A stretch of 64,000 nt of DNA from Colias croceus (Eukaryota > Arthropoda > Insecta > Lepidoptera > Pieridae), in NCBI RefSeq assembly GCF_905220415.1, contig NC_059545.1:72001-136000 (forward strand), in the 5' to 3' direction. The translations under genes and the position numbers were made by a program. This document shows, in pieces, positions 12,901-27,900 of the stretch (its first letter is position 1; each line of letters starts with the position of its first letter). Under the pieces are notes generated by a model. It had not been told where the DNA came from and ran no database searches. It saw only the letters and a program-made list of their open reading frames with translations.

Positions 12901-15900
12901 TTGCGTCAACATTTAATGAAATGACGCAATATACGTTTTTTTCATTGTATAGAAAATTAATGATGTGTAATAAGTACATTTTAATATGTAGTGACATATT
13001 TAAATCGTTAGTAATAAAAAAATTAAAAGCAATTATTTTTGTTATTATTGCAATGGTGCAGTCGACTCGCTTTTCTTTTGGTGGTGGCGTGATCGTAATA
13101 CATTATACAAAACACGTCGCTGTGGCGTCCGCGGGTGGTTGTGCGCACGTCGCACGTCGCACACGCCACACAGCGCTCGGCGAGCGGCGCGGCGGCGAGC
13201 GTCCGTCCACACCACAGGTCCACACGGAAGGCTGAGCGCACACAGCGGCGCCTTTCGCAGGATCGTTCGATAGCTCTGCGATACAATTGACGGCGGAATG
13301 CGAGCAGCGCGGACGGGAGCCTCCATTCAGTATTCACTCGCCCGCTAAATGAGCATTTGATGCGGAATGGGTGCATGACTCATGCGGCGGTATCAGCGAA
13401 CTCAATAAAATATTATCGTCTTTATTTCGCAGAGTACTACAACATTTTTATAGTGCACGCTATACTTTTCACGAGGAAATAAATAATATTTACGTAACGG
13501 AACGGAAAGTTTTTATTATTTTTATTTCCGCGTTAATATTACTAGAAGGACTGAATGACCTTCAGGTTAAAGTAAATATTCACTTGTGATGTAAATTTGA
13601 TCGTTTATGCCAACTTTGGTGCTCAATACTAAAAAAAAACAACTCAATTGACGTCAAGTGAGATATTTATAGTATACTTGTGGTAGGTATTATACCACAT
13701 TATGATTAGTTACAACCCCTATTAACAATGTCATTAGATTTTATTAGATGATATTATAATCATGTGATGTTTTATTTTCCAAATAGTTATCGCCCGACTG
13801 TAAAACATACAGTTTTGAAATCAAATACCTATTCATTTTGCTTTATTTTGCGCAGGTCTCCACGGATTGCCAGAGCGCAATGGCAAGTTAAAAGACCTGT
13901 CCCACTTCGACGCCACATTCTTCGGCGTGCACGCGAAGCAGGCGCACCTGATGGACCCGCAGCTGCGGCTGCTGCTGGAGATCACGCACGAAGCCATCGT
14001 GGACGCCGGCCTCAACCCCGCCGAGCTGCGCGGCTCGCGCACCGGCGTCTTCGTCGGCGTCTCCAACTCCGAGACGGAGGAGTTGTGGACATCGGACCCG
14101 GACAAGATCAACGGCTACGCCCTCACCGGGTGCTGTCGAGCCATGTTTCCGAACCGCATCTCGTACACGTTCGACCTGAAGGGGCCGTCGTACGCCATAG
14201 ACACCGCGTGCTCCAGCTCGATGTTCGCGCTGGCGCAGGCGGTGAGCGCCATCCGCGCGGGGCAGTGCGACGCGGCGGTGGTGGCCGGCAGCAACCTGTG
14301 CCTGAAGCCGGGCACGTCGCTCAACTTCCACCGGCTGAGCATGCTGTCGCCGGAGGGCCGCTGCGCCGCGTTCGACGCGAGCGGGCGCGGCTACGTGCGC
14401 TCGGAGGCGGCCGTGGCCGTGCTGCTGCAGCGGCGCGGCGCCGCGCGGCGCGTGTACGCGTCCGTGCGCGGCGCGCGCATGAACACGGACGGCCACAAGC
14501 CGCAGGGCATCACCTTCCCCACGGGCGACATGCAGCGCCGGCTGGCCGAGGAGACCTTCCGCGAGGCGTGCGTGCGCCCGCAGGACGTCGTCTACGTCGA
14601 GGCGCACGGCACTGGCACCAAGGTACGGTGAACGTACCAAATACATTTATTTATATACAAATTAGTAGTATTTATTTTTATTAAATACTTTAGTGTATTT
14701 TTGTATTGTCAAATAGTTACTATGGCCGCTTTCTGGCTCCTCGATCGGGCCCTAGAGGTTTGTAGTTGCCACCCGCATTAAAGTGCTCGTTGACTCGAAC
14801 GAGCCCTAACTCGATAAAGTTGAGTCAATTAATTACTGAGTTCCACCTTCCGATTCCATTATCAAATTAGCTCTATGTCATGATAATTTTTCATGGCTGT
14901 CCAATTTACATACAAAATTTCAGCTTAATCGGTAAACGGGATTCAAATTCGGTAATAAGAAAAGAATACTCATAAAATAAAAACTAGTGGGCCTATCAAA
15001 TTTCTCATGGGACCAATTCGAAACTATTCCGCATCAATTAAAATAGAAATCACGTAAATCGGTTCAGATACCTCGGCGCAATCGGTGTACACACATAAAA
15101 AATCATATGTCATAAAATAATTATATCTACCCTCATGGATTTTAGTACTCGATCTCAGCACCATAAATATATAGGAAAGCATAAACCTGCTACTCTGTTA
15201 AACAAATGAGAACCAGATCCATAAAATATATACATAGATTTAAACATGAAACTGCGACGAACAAAGAAAAAAAAAATACGCCTTTAAAGGGGTGACAGAC
15301 GTACGAGTAAGTACGCGAACTTGTGGCTCGACGACCTTTTTCGCTCGTGTGTCACCCCAAGTACGCGTACTTTAAAACCGTCGAGTAAGTTCGTTGACGA
15401 TCCAACATGTTTGAAATTTTACTCGAAGCCCGCCTTGGCTCGCACGTCTGTCACCGCCGCGAGCCGAGTAAGTACGCGAACTTTAAAACCGCGACTTTAA
15501 AGTTCGTACGTCTATCAGCCCTTTTAGTCTGTTAAAAACAAACAATAAGAAATATAAACCAGAACAATTCAAATTAATAAATATTTAATTACAGTTTTTT
15601 TGCCTAGAAGCGGTCTTTTATTTACACAGAATGAAATAAACTTTACGTACGCACAGACTAACGTAACTTTTGACCGATTAGATAGTTACTGTACTCAAAA
15701 AATGCATCAGAATATGGCCGCTGGCTCTATAGCAGGTCGGTAAAGGAACGGCTCGTTGCGACAGGTGGGCGACCCACAAGAGGTGAACGCGATAGCCGAG
15801 TTCTTCTGCAAGGAGCGCACGACGCCGCTGCTGCTGGGCTCGGTGAAGTCCAACATGGGCCACTCGGAGCCGGCCTCGGGCCTGTGCTCCATCGCCAAGG

Positions 15901-18900
15901 TGCTGGTGGCCATGGAGCGCGGCCGCATCCCCGCCAACCTGCACTACGCGGCGCCCAACCCCGACATCCCCGCGCTCAGCGACGGCCGCATTAAGGTATT
16001 GCGACGCACGCGCATTTCATTCTGCCTTTTCAATTTTTTTATCGTTCAACATAATATTATGATGAATACAAATGTAGATAAAATTGTATTATATTATTAC
16101 GTGATATGACATAACGCGCAAGGCCTTTTTGGCCTAACGTGTCGATACGATACTGTTATCTCTCGTAGACGTATTATGCAAATACATTTTTTATTGTTAT
16201 TATTCGCCAGTTTCGAGTTAACAATGCGATTTGACCGAATATAATAATGAATACGTGCAGGTGGTGGACCGCAACACGGCGTGGGAGGGCGGGCTGGTGG
16301 CGGTGAACTCGTTCGGGTTCGGCGGCGCCAACGCGCACGTGATCCTCGAGTCGGAGCCGAGCCGGCCTCGCGCCGCGGCGCAGTACGCCGTGCCGCGCCT
16401 CGTGCTGGCCTCGGGCCGCACCGAGGAGGCCGTGCAGGTACGCCCGACTCGTATCTCTCTCTTCTCGCAGTCGATTATCCCTATATCCCACTACGTTATT
16501 CGATAATATAAACGATTCATGAATCGATTTATTTCTGATGATCGAGTTGAAATCGAAAGGCGTCACGGTCGCTGTGAAATGGTTGAATGTGAATTCAGGA
16601 ACTTCTGAACCTGGCGGCGGAGAACGCTACGGACGCGGGGCTGCACGCGCTGCTGGACGCCGTGCACGCGCAGAACATCCCCGGGCACGCGCACCGCGGG
16701 TACCGCCTGCTGGCCGACCCGCCCGCGCAGGAGATACTCGTGAGTTGCCCTCTTACGAGACATATATTTTTGTCTTATTTTACCTAGCGTTCATTATGAT
16801 GAGGCTTCTTTTCGCACACGATTCTATCGATTCGATTAACTTTTATCGTAATAGTTACTTATATATTCATATGTCATACCGCTATGGTGTAACATAATGT
16901 AAACTTTTAAAGTTTTATTAGTGGTTACTCCGTTCACTAATAAAACTAGTATCGTAATGAGGAACAATGTTACATCCTCAATTTTAGAACGAGTTTGACT
17001 TTTTAACATATTTTCATATGTATTATCGAGTTTCGTCAAAAACATATTTGAATTTATAATCGCTTGGAACGGAATAGTAACGTTGCGTCGGGTGGTCGCA
17101 GGAAGTGGAGAGCGGGTCGCCGCGGCCCGTGTGGTTCGTGTTCTCGGGCATGGGCTCGCAGTGGGCCGGCATGGGCCGCACGCTGCTGCAGCTGCCGCAG
17201 TTCGCGCAGAGCGTGCGGCGCAGCGCAGCGGCCCTGCAGCCGCACGGCGTGGACCTGCTGCACGTGCTCACGGACGCGCCCGACTCGGCCTTCGACGACG
17301 TCATCGCGTCCTTCGTGTCCATCGCCGCCGTGCAGGTGGCGCTGGTGGACGTGCTGCGCGCCGTCGGCATCGTGCCCGACGGCATCGTCGGACACTCCGT
17401 GGGCGAGATCGGTAATTTCATTCGATTCATCATATCATCTCTTATCTTATTCAATGCAGCGCTTTCGATTTTGTTCTATTGATAAATTATATTGTAATTA
17501 TGGTCATCGATAAAAGTCGACCCTCCTAGCGGTGACCTATGTAGGTCATAAAAGGGTCATTTGAAGAAAAAATTCTATTAAATTTATTAAAATTACGCAA
17601 ATTGTTAATTATTATTAAATAATTAATAAAGTTCGACCTCGAAACCTCCTTCCGTTATATATTCCGTTATATAAATACAGCAAATAAATAATACTCTCAG
17701 ATATAAACAATTTGAAACAAATCACAATACCTAAAATTATATTATATACTAGCTTCCGCCCGCGACTCCGTCCGCGCGGAAAAATTAAAATTTTTTTTTT
17801 CTTCGTATTTTTCCGAGATAAAAAGTATCCTATTTTATGCCCAGGATAATAAGGTTTAATTATACTAAGTTTCATCGAAATCGAACTGTTAGTTTTCACG
17901 TGATGCCTGAACATACATACAGACAGACAGACAGACAAAAATTTTTTTAATCACATATTTGGGTTTGGTATCGATCCAGTAACACCTCCTGCTATTGCTT
18001 ACTGCTTTTTTCAATATTTTCATTGTACAGAATTGACCCTTCTACAGATTTATTATATGTATAGACTATTTTAACCGTATGAGCAATATTTTTATTTCAT
18101 TTTTTTTCCTTTTATGTTTTATAAAAGTTTTAAATAAAAAAATACACCTGATCAAAACAATCTGCCTTTAAGCGGTCCAATGAGGTCACAGGCGAATCGA
18201 ATCCACAGACCTCTGCGCCGTGCCAAAATAAGTTAACTCCAATAATCTATATCTAAGTTATTTATTGTTGGATTTCCGAAATGCATTCGGTTATTGATTA
18301 GTTTTAATCTATATTTGAACACGGTTACGATGTATAATATATAATATTCCCAGCATCATGAAACTTCTCATATGAACGAATAAAAGAAAATAAACAAACG
18401 CAAAAAACCGTTATTATTATAAACAAAGCGATTAACATGCAAACTAAAAAAAATCCGTTTATTCCGAGTACTTAATAAATAATGGGCTCGTTTCATCGAG
18501 AATGAATCAGTTAAATGGTAGGTTCTAATGATCGGCCGTGACAGGAAGATAACAATAGACTAAGTTACTTAATGCAAATAATACGGAACTTTAACGTAAT
18601 AACGGAATAAAATCAACATAAGATTAAGATCAATTAGTCACACAGCGAACACCTATTAAAAGCGTGTATTTTATTGAGGAAAATTTATGAATGTTGCAAA
18701 TAAAAAAGTAATTATGAAATAATTATTATCATGTAATAACATTAATAAAAAATGTAGGGATTGCGTACCAATACGAAAATTTTGCTTATATTTGCGTATC
18801 GTGAGAAACATAATATCCTAATAATATATAGAAAATACGAAAGTACTTGTAAGTTCCTCGGTCTTCTTCACGCTTAAACAACCGAACCGATTTGTATGAA

Positions 18901-21900
18901 ATATGAAACAAAGATAGCCGGGTGATTACAGGTAGGTACCTCTTAAAGCAATACTCATTGACTACGAGTGCCATAAGTACATTTACAATTTTTTAGGAGT
19001 TTTATTATTTTATATTTGGGTAGTTACGTTGGCGTAAAATAAAAAAATAAAATAAAAATAAATATTTCGGTTCGGTTGCGTGACGTTAATGACGACATTC
19101 CAAACGTTATTTCAGCTAAGTAGCTATAATGGAAACCAATTTCACAAATAATTAAAGTAGGTCACTGAAGTGATTTCCAGGTTGCCGTATAACTCATATC
19201 GATATATTTGGCGGGGCAGGTTGCGCGTACGCGGACGAGACGCTGACGGGCGAGCAGGCCGTGCTGGCGGCGTACTGGCGCGGGCGCAGCATCGTGGACG
19301 CCAAGCTGCCGCCGGGCGCCATGGCCGCCGTGGGGCTCTCGTGGGACGACGCGGCCGCGCGCTGCCCGCCCGACGTCGTGCCCGCCTGCCACAACGCGGC
19401 CGACAGCGTCACGGTCAGTAGCGCCCGCCGCCCGCGCACCATCGTGGACGTCCTCGAAATGCGTTTTTCGTCATGAAATATTATATTATAACAAGGTATT
19501 CTATTAATAATAATTGGCGCAATCTACAATAAAGGAAAACTGTTTCGGCAGGTGTCGGGCCCGGTGGCGTCCGTGGAGAAGTTCGTGTCGGAGCTGAGCG
19601 GCGCGGGCGCGTTCGCGCGGCGCGTGAACAGCTCGGGCGTGGCGTTCCACAGCAAGTACATCGCGGCGGCCGCGCCGCTGCTGCGCCGCTCGCTGGAGCG
19701 CGTCATCCCCGCGCCCCGCCCGCGCTCCGCCCGCTGGGTGTCCTCCTCGCTGCCGCGCGACCAGTGGGACTCCCACATCGGTGAGTCCCCCCCAGCCCTC
19801 GCGCTCGCCCGGCTGGATACCGCTGCGCCTTTTCTACATATAACTCTCTGGGTGCCAGATTAATTATCTATGTATAATAATTTCATAAAGGACATTTATT
19901 AATTATTATCTAAAAAGTTTGTATAACAAATATGTGAACGATCGCTCGCCCCTCGCAGCCAAGCTGAGCGACGCGGCGTACCACGTGAACAACCTGCTGT
20001 CGCCGGTGCGGTTCGCGGAGGCGCTGCGCGAGGTGCCCGAGCGCGCCGTGCTGGTGGAGGTGGCGCCGCACGCGCTGCTGCAGGCCGTGCTGAAGCGCGC
20101 GCGGCCCGGCGCGGCGCACGTGCCGCTGGTGCGGCGCGACAGCGCGTCGCCGGCCGCGCACCTGCTGGCGGCGCTGGGCCGGCTGTACGCGGCGGGCGCG
20201 CAGCCGCGCGCGCACGCGCTGTACCCGCCCGTGCCCTTCCCCGTGCCGCGCGGCACGCCGGGCCTGGCCTCGCGCGTGCGCTGGGACCACTCCGTCGAGT
20301 GGAGCGTGGCCGACTTCGGCAGCGCGCGCTCCGGCGAGAACGTCATCGAGTACGACATCTCCAAGAACGACGACTCCTTCATCTCCGGACACAATATCGA
20401 CGGCCGCGTCCTCTTCCCGGCCACCGGATACTTGGTGAGTGCCTCCTTATTCGCTTCGAATCGAATGTGCGTAAAAAGCTGAAGTCGAAAGCGCGTACGA
20501 TGCTTTCGTAATCTAAATGCATACATGCTTCGTTTCGGTCGTGTATCTTAGATATGTTTTGTATGAAATGTGACAGAGAAATAAATATTGTGCATGCAAT
20601 CTTAAGGATTCTAATATCAATTACTTTAAATCTCTAGAGCATTTTAAAAACAAAAACATGTAAACACAAAAAAAAAAAAACTGATTTGATTTCATTTGAA
20701 TACTGGTTTCAACTGACGATGAACGACGTCATTGTCGTGAATATAAATATGTTTCCCACAGTAATCATTCTCATTCAAATTAAAACTAAAAATTATATAA
20801 ATAATGGTAAGTTTGTGCGACCCATGAAGTTCATTTATGATGAGGAACTAAATAATTATAGGATCCGGTTGTATATTTTTAATATGTTTTATAGATGTTT
20901 ATCCAAGTTAACCAAAGTCACGATGAATAATGACGAAAACCTATTCAAAATTGCTCAATTAATACTACACTCGTAAATAAATCTTCAAATAACAAGAAAA
21001 TAGTGTCCGTTGCAATTATTTTATAATGTACAAACTGTTAAAATTGGGTAACAATAAAACGAGTTACTAAAAAAATTATGTGACTGATGATGTGATACTG
21101 TTTTAATAGCTTGAGCGGTTGATAGTTTAAGATATTTAAATTCTAAGTGAGCGACTAAATTACTAGGTGATAGTCATTTTTGGCTTATAGTGTTTTTTCA
21201 AATAGATATTTTATATAATAAAAAAATGAACTCATAGTTCCTACCCTGCCCATTACAATATTTATCAAAGTGGTATAAATAAATCATAAATCAAGTAATG
21301 AAGAAATGCAGTGTCGAGTTTGAAGTGTCGTGTATGAAGTGTCGAGTTTGAAGTGTCGTGTATGAAGTGTCGAGTTTGAAGTGTCGTGTATGAAGTGTCG
21401 ATTTTGAAGTGTCAGGTGTTGAGTATCGTATTCGTAGTGTCTGTGTGTAGTGATGGGTATTAAGTGTCGTGTATGAAGTGTCGAGTTTGAAGTGTCACGT
21501 GTATGAAGCGACGAGTTTGAAGTGTCGTGTATGAAGTGTGGAGTTTGAAGTGTCGCGTATGAAGTGTCGAGTTTGAAGTGTCGTGTATGAAGTGTCGATT
21601 TTGGAGTGTCAGGTGTTGAGTATCGTATTCGTAGTGTCTGTGTGTAGTGTCGGGTATTAAGTGTCGAGTTTGAAGTGTCGTGTATGAAGTGTCGAGTTTT
21701 AAGTGTCGTGTATGAAGTGTCAGGTGTTATGTATCGTATTCGTTTATGTATCGTATTTGTAGTGTCTGTGTGTAGTGTCGGGTATTAAGTGTCGGGTTTG
21801 AAGTGTCGTGTATGAAGTGTCGAGTTTGTGTGTCACCTGACACTTCAAACTCGACACTTCATACACGTAACACGACACTTAATACCCGACACTACACACA

Positions 21901-24900
21901 GACACTATGAATACGATACATAACACATGACACTTCAAACTCGACACTTTATACACGACACTTCAAACTCAACACTACTCACAGACACTACGAATACGAT
22001 ACATAACACCTGACACTTCAAACTCGACACTTCATACACGACACTTCAAACTCGACAATTTATACCCGACACTACACACAGACATTACGAATACGATACA
22101 TAACACCTGATACTTCATTCATGACACTTCAAACTCGACACTTCATACTCGACACTTAAAACTCGACACTTCATACACGACTCCTACACACAGACACTAC
22201 GATTACGATACTCAACACCTGACACTTCAAAATCGACACTTCATACACGACACTTCAAACTCGACACTTCATACACGACACTTCAAACTCGACACTTCAT
22301 ACACGACACTTCAAACTCGTCGCTTCATACACGTGACACTTCAAACTCGACACTTCATACACGACACTTCAAACTCGACACTTAATACCCATCACTACAC
22401 ACAGCCACTACGAATACGATACTCAACACCTGACACTTCAAAATCGACACTTCATACACGACACTTCAAACTCGACACTTAATACACGACACTACAAAAT
22501 CGACACTTCATACACGACACTTCAAACTCGACACTTCAAACTCAACACTTCATACACGTAACACGACACTTAATACCCGACACTACACACAGACACTACG
22601 AATACGATAAATAACACCTGACACTTCAAACTCGACACTTCAAACTCGACACTTCATACACGACACTTAATACCCGACACTACACACAGACACTACGAAT
22701 ACGATACATAACACATGACAATTCAAAATCGGCACTTCATACACGACACTTCAAACTCGACACTTCATACACGACACTTCATACACGACACTACACACAG
22801 ACACTACGAATACGATACATAAACGAATACGATACATACACGACACTTCAAACTCGACACTTCATACACGACACTTAAAACTCGACACTTTATACACGAC
22901 ACTTCATACACGACACTTCAAACTCGACACTTAATACCCGACACTACACACAGACACTACGAATACGATACCCAACACCTGACACTTCAAAATTTATTAG
23001 GTCGCTCAAATATTATGAAGCTGCTCATTTTGTATTTTAAGTAACTAAAATGTTTGATAGTCGCTGTTCTATTGATTTTTCGTCACTCGCTCACTAGTAA
23101 TTCTGTATCACAATTAATTATTTTGTCACCAAAAACTTTAATTCAAAGTCACTCCTTTAAACTACCCTTAAAAGTTTACCGTCTAATTATCTAATAAATT
23201 ACACGTATTATATTTTAACGTATTTTTATACGTCTGTAGGATAGACGTGATCGTATGCCAATTTGATTGTATTTTACTATTACCTATAATTAATCTGGTT
23301 TCGCTTACAGCTGGCACACGACCACGGCTGACTTTTTACTATGATCTACCTACCATATTTACAGTCGTAATTAATAGTTTAAATAAAATTATTATCGTAA
23401 ATTCTAACTTCGCCTGAAATGTATTACATTACATTATTTATTTAAATCAGAACAAAATAAATTAACAAAAATGTTTATCACCCCGTAGACTTTAGTGTGG
23501 AGAACGATGGCGAAGATAAACAACAAGAAACCTGAAGAGACGCCCATCATACTAGAGAACGTGCAGTTCAGGCGCGCGACCATCGTGTCGCGGGACGCGC
23601 CCGTGCGGTTCCTCATCAACGTGCTCGAGGGCACGGGCGAGTTCGACGTGTGCGAGGGCGGCGCGGTCGTGGTCACGGGCACCGTGCGCCTGGCCCGCGA
23701 GCCCGCGCTCGAGCGCCTGCCCGCCGACGGCGCCGCGCCGCCCGCCGAGCCCGACCTGCTCGCGCTCGTCGCCGACGACATCTACAAGGAGCTGCGCCTG
23801 CGCGGCTACAACTACGGCGGCGTCTTCCGCGGCATCCGCTCGTCCGACCCGCGCGGCACGGCCGGCGAGATCGCGTGGAACGACAACTGGATCGCGTTCA
23901 TGGACGCGATGCTGCAGTTCGGCATCATCGGCGCGGACACGCGCGAGCTGTACCTGCCCACGCGGCTGCAGCGCGCGCTGATCGACCCGGCGGCGCAGGC
24001 GGCGGCGCTGGCGGGCGCGCGGGGCGGCGCGCTGCCGGTGCGCATGCGCCGCGACATCGACGTGATCGCGTGCGGCGGCGTCGAGTTCCGCGGCGTCAAG
24101 ACGAGCCTGGCGCCGCGCCGCGCCAACCCGCAGGCGGCGCCCAAGCTCGAGAAGTACGTCTTCCTGCCCTACGACAACGCCAACGTCGGCACCGAGGTGA
24201 ATATGTATAATAATATAAGTTAAGTTATATATTTCTTTTTATAGATTTGTATAATATATATATTTTAATAATTTTGTTCTTGTGACCGATTCATACCTAT
24301 AGAGGTGAGATTTTGCAAATAAAAATATCTCGAAACTAATTATATTATTCTGTAATGACCTTAGAGTATATTTACAGGGTGTAATCGTTAAGTGTGTACA
24401 GGCGATTTTTCCGTAAGTATTACAGATAACAAAAAACTTTAAACTGATATCGAAAGTACTTAACCTAATGAGTAAAACGGCCGTAATAAATTTTTTAAAA
24501 TAAATCGAGAAATATAAAAAAAAAATATCTTTAAACCCTTCCATACATTAAGTATGAAATATGATTAACCCATATACATTTAATATGAAAGATTTTAGCT
24601 TTCTTTTTCTTTTTTTGGTTTTCTGCTTTAATTACTTCGCAAATTTGAAAATGTCTGGGAAATACCCGGAAAATGCCAGGAAAATTCTCGGAAAATATCC
24701 GGAAAATGCGTGAAAATGTCAGGGAAAAGCGTGGAAAATGTCTGGGAAATACCCGGAAAATGCCAGGAAAATCCCCGGAAAATATCCGGAAAATGCGTGA
24801 AAATGTCCGGGAAAAGCGTGGAAAATGCCTGGAAAATCCCAGGAAAATGCCAGGGAAATGTCCGGAAAATGTCTGGGAATAGCCTGGAAAATATCCGGAA

Positions 24901-27900
24901 AATGTCTGGGAAATGCTTGGAAAATCCCCGGAAAATGCCTGGGAAATTCCCGGAAAATGCCTGGGGAATGCCCGGAAAAATCCCGGAAAATGCGTGAAAA
25001 TGTCTGGGAAAAGCGTGGAAAATGCCAGGAAAATCCCCGGAAAATGCCAGGGAAATGTCTGGAAATATCCGGAAAATGCCAGGGAAATGCCTGGAAAATA
25101 TCCGGAAAATATCCGGAAAATGTCTGGCAAATTCCCGGAAAATATCCGGAAAACGCGTGAACATGTTCGGAAAAAGCGTGGAAAATGCCACTTCTTTGCG
25201 AAGTAATTAAAGCAGAAAACCATAAAAAGAAAAAGAAAGCTAAAATCTTTCATATTAATTAATGTATATGGGATATTCATATTTCATACTTAAGTATGGG
25301 GGTTAAAGATAATTTTTTTGATATTTCTCGATTTATTTTTAAAAATTTATTACGGCCATTTTACTCATTAGGATAAGTACTTTCGATATCAGTTTAAGGT
25401 TTTTTGTTATCTGTAATAGGTACTTACGGAAAAATCGCCTGTGCACACTTAACGATTACACCCTGTATAAAGCTAGGTAGTGAGTTAGTAAAAGTTACTG
25501 TTGTTTATTGTCTGAACATCGAATACATACGCACACAGTATTGCTAGAAAATTATTCGTTTGAATTTTGAAGTGTGGATATAATAGTCGTGCGGTCTGCG
25601 TCGGCAGGACACGTCGCGGTCGAAGCGCGACGCGATGACGGTGAGCGTGCAGCTGGCGCTGGAGGCGGCGGGCTCGCTGCGGCTGCGGCTGGCCGAGGCG
25701 GTGCTGGCGCGCGGGCCCGACGCGCTGCTGGCGCCCGCCGCGCTGGCCGCGCTGGAGGCCGAGCCGCTCGTGCGCGTGGACGCGGCGCTGGCGGCCGGCG
25801 GCAACCACGCCGCCTACGCCGCGCTCGCCGGCGACATCGGCGCCAAAGTGAGTGCCCCGCTGCGGGCTGTAGACGCGAGAGAGATCATTTTTATTAATTT
25901 TCTCTATACTATAGATCTATTTCATCTGAAAAAGATATTAGATAAAACGACAATTATTATTTCTAAACAGGTGACCCAAAAGGACGCCCGCAGCGGCCCG
26001 CCGGACGCGGACTGCCACCTGGTGCTCGCGACCGACGTGCTGTCCCGCCACGGCGCCAGCGTGCTGGCCAACCTCGCGGCCGCGCTCGCCGACACCGGCT
26101 TCGTCCTGCTGGAGGAGCCGCACGCGGCGCTCGACGACCCCGACTCTAAGGACGCGATCGAGAAGTGCGGCCTGATCGTCGTCTCGCGCCAAGTGGCCGC
26201 CAACAGCGACTACATTCTGTTGCGCAAGCGGCCCGTGCTCCCCGAAGTCAGCATAGTCGTCGAGATCGAGGAGAACTCGTACGCGTGGGTGGAGAAGCTG
26301 CGCGACGCGATGAAGCGCGCGGAGAGCGAGGACGTGCGCGTATACGCGGTGTCGCGCGCGGCGGCGTCGGGCGTGCTGGGGCTGGGCACGTGCCTGCGCG
26401 GCGAGGCGGGCGGCCGCTGCCTGCGCACGTTCCTGCTGGGCGGCGCGCGCGAACCCTTCGCGCCCGACGCGCCCGCCTACCGCGACCAGGTGCGCCGAGA
26501 CCTGCCCGTCAACGTGCTGCGCGCCGGCGTCTGGGGCTCCTACCGCCATCTGCTGCTCGCCGACGCTTCTGAGGCCCAGTTGCAGGTGACGTCGTCGCTC
26601 CGCTTATTTTTTTTATAAAAAATTCCGGTTCCACGATATTTACCTTTACTTTTTTCAACGTCGACGTCGCAGGTCGAGCACGCGTACGTGAACACGCTGG
26701 TGCGCGGCGACCTGTCGTCGCTGCGCTGGATCGAGAGCGAGCTGCGCACGGCGGCTGCGCTGCCGAGCGGCGGCGAGCGCGCCGAGCTGTGCCGCGTGTA
26801 CTGCGCGCCGCTCAACTTCCGCGACATCATGCTGGCCACCGGCAAGCTGCCGCCCGACGCGCTGCCCGGCAACCTCGCCGGGGAGGTACGAGCCTAATTA
26901 CGTATTGTCAATTATGTCAATGAGACATTTTTATGAGTTCCATGTTATTGCTAGTAAATAATAGGGAAGATGCAATATTTTAGTTTTGATTTCATTTTAA
27001 AGAATTTCGTGTAAAATAGGTCATAAATGTATTAAAAAATTAAAACAATCTAATTTATCGTAAAAATGCGGTTTTAAACGGACCGTTAAAATTTTCGCGC
27101 CAAAACAGACCTATAGCCGTGATGACGTCATTCCTGTACGTAAATGGTTGTGCTTGCCGGCGTTGGTTGTCATAATTGTCGCAAAATTCTCGACTTTCTA
27201 CTTATTTTTTGTAATAATTTAAAATTTAATATCCACTAACATCTAAAAATTAATCAATCGATTCGAAGAAAATTGCAAAGCTTCAATCCACCATTGAAAG
27301 AGTAATTTAATAAATTTTCACATAACCTTTGATTGCGTTATCGCCATAAGATTCTCTTGTTGAGCTCAAATAAGTTGAGCTTGAGCTGAAATAGCTGCTA
27401 TGTTTAGAAACCGCTGAATGCAAACAAATTTTCAATCTTTTTTCACTTGGAACTCAACTCAAAACTCTGGACATTCGACAAAAAAGTTACTTCCATGTCG
27501 ACACTAACTCTTGGTTTAAAATTCTTGGAGTCTGAATTGATAAACCAATCTTCCATTTTATTAACTTCTATAATAATGCGTTTCGTGTTATATAATTTTA
27601 ATTCGTACTTATTGTTAAAAATGAACATAATATAAAATAAAAATGTTGAAGTTGTCCTTCTTTTATGCTTTTCTAACATTTTAATCGTATTTTTTTATAA
27701 AAATATCATATTTGCATCTTCGCTTTTATCGGTTTACGCAAAAATCCCACTCATATCTTCGAGCATCGATTGCTAACGATTTAATTTTTTGTTTCATTGA
27801 ATCGAAATGTAATAGATGTATTGAATGTTATTGTTGTGTCCGGCAGGAGTGCATCCTGGGCCTGGAGTTCAGCGGGCGCGGCGCGGACGGGCGGCGCGTG

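Larger units (their letters stand above)
20435..23488. other. FAS intron 9
   Basis: 3054 bp. Plain AT-rich sequence to about 21130, then a repeat element whose centre is a large inverted satellite, then AT-rich sequence to the acceptor. Confidence 0.6.

Noticed and set aside
13888..14646. 252-codon antisense open frame opposite FAS exon 2, with similar ones opposite exons 9, 12 and 15
   Set aside because: They mirror GC-rich sense codons, are arginine/alanine-rich without motifs, and the sense strand has clear catalytic motifs.
21308..22990. Possible CRISPR-like array
   Set aside because: Units are contiguous with no unique spacers, the array is inverted on itself, and the DNA is eukaryotic.
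23494..23495. Alternative acceptor (tttag) for FAS exon 10
   Set aside because: It would put the exon out of frame; the acceptor at 23487-23488 restores FPATGYL-TLVWRTMAK.
24531..25280. Long low-complexity frames on both strands (PGK/PEN and FPGIF repeats)
   Set aside because: They are translations of the CCGGAAAATG array in a fold-back element; frames stay open only because the unit lacks stops.
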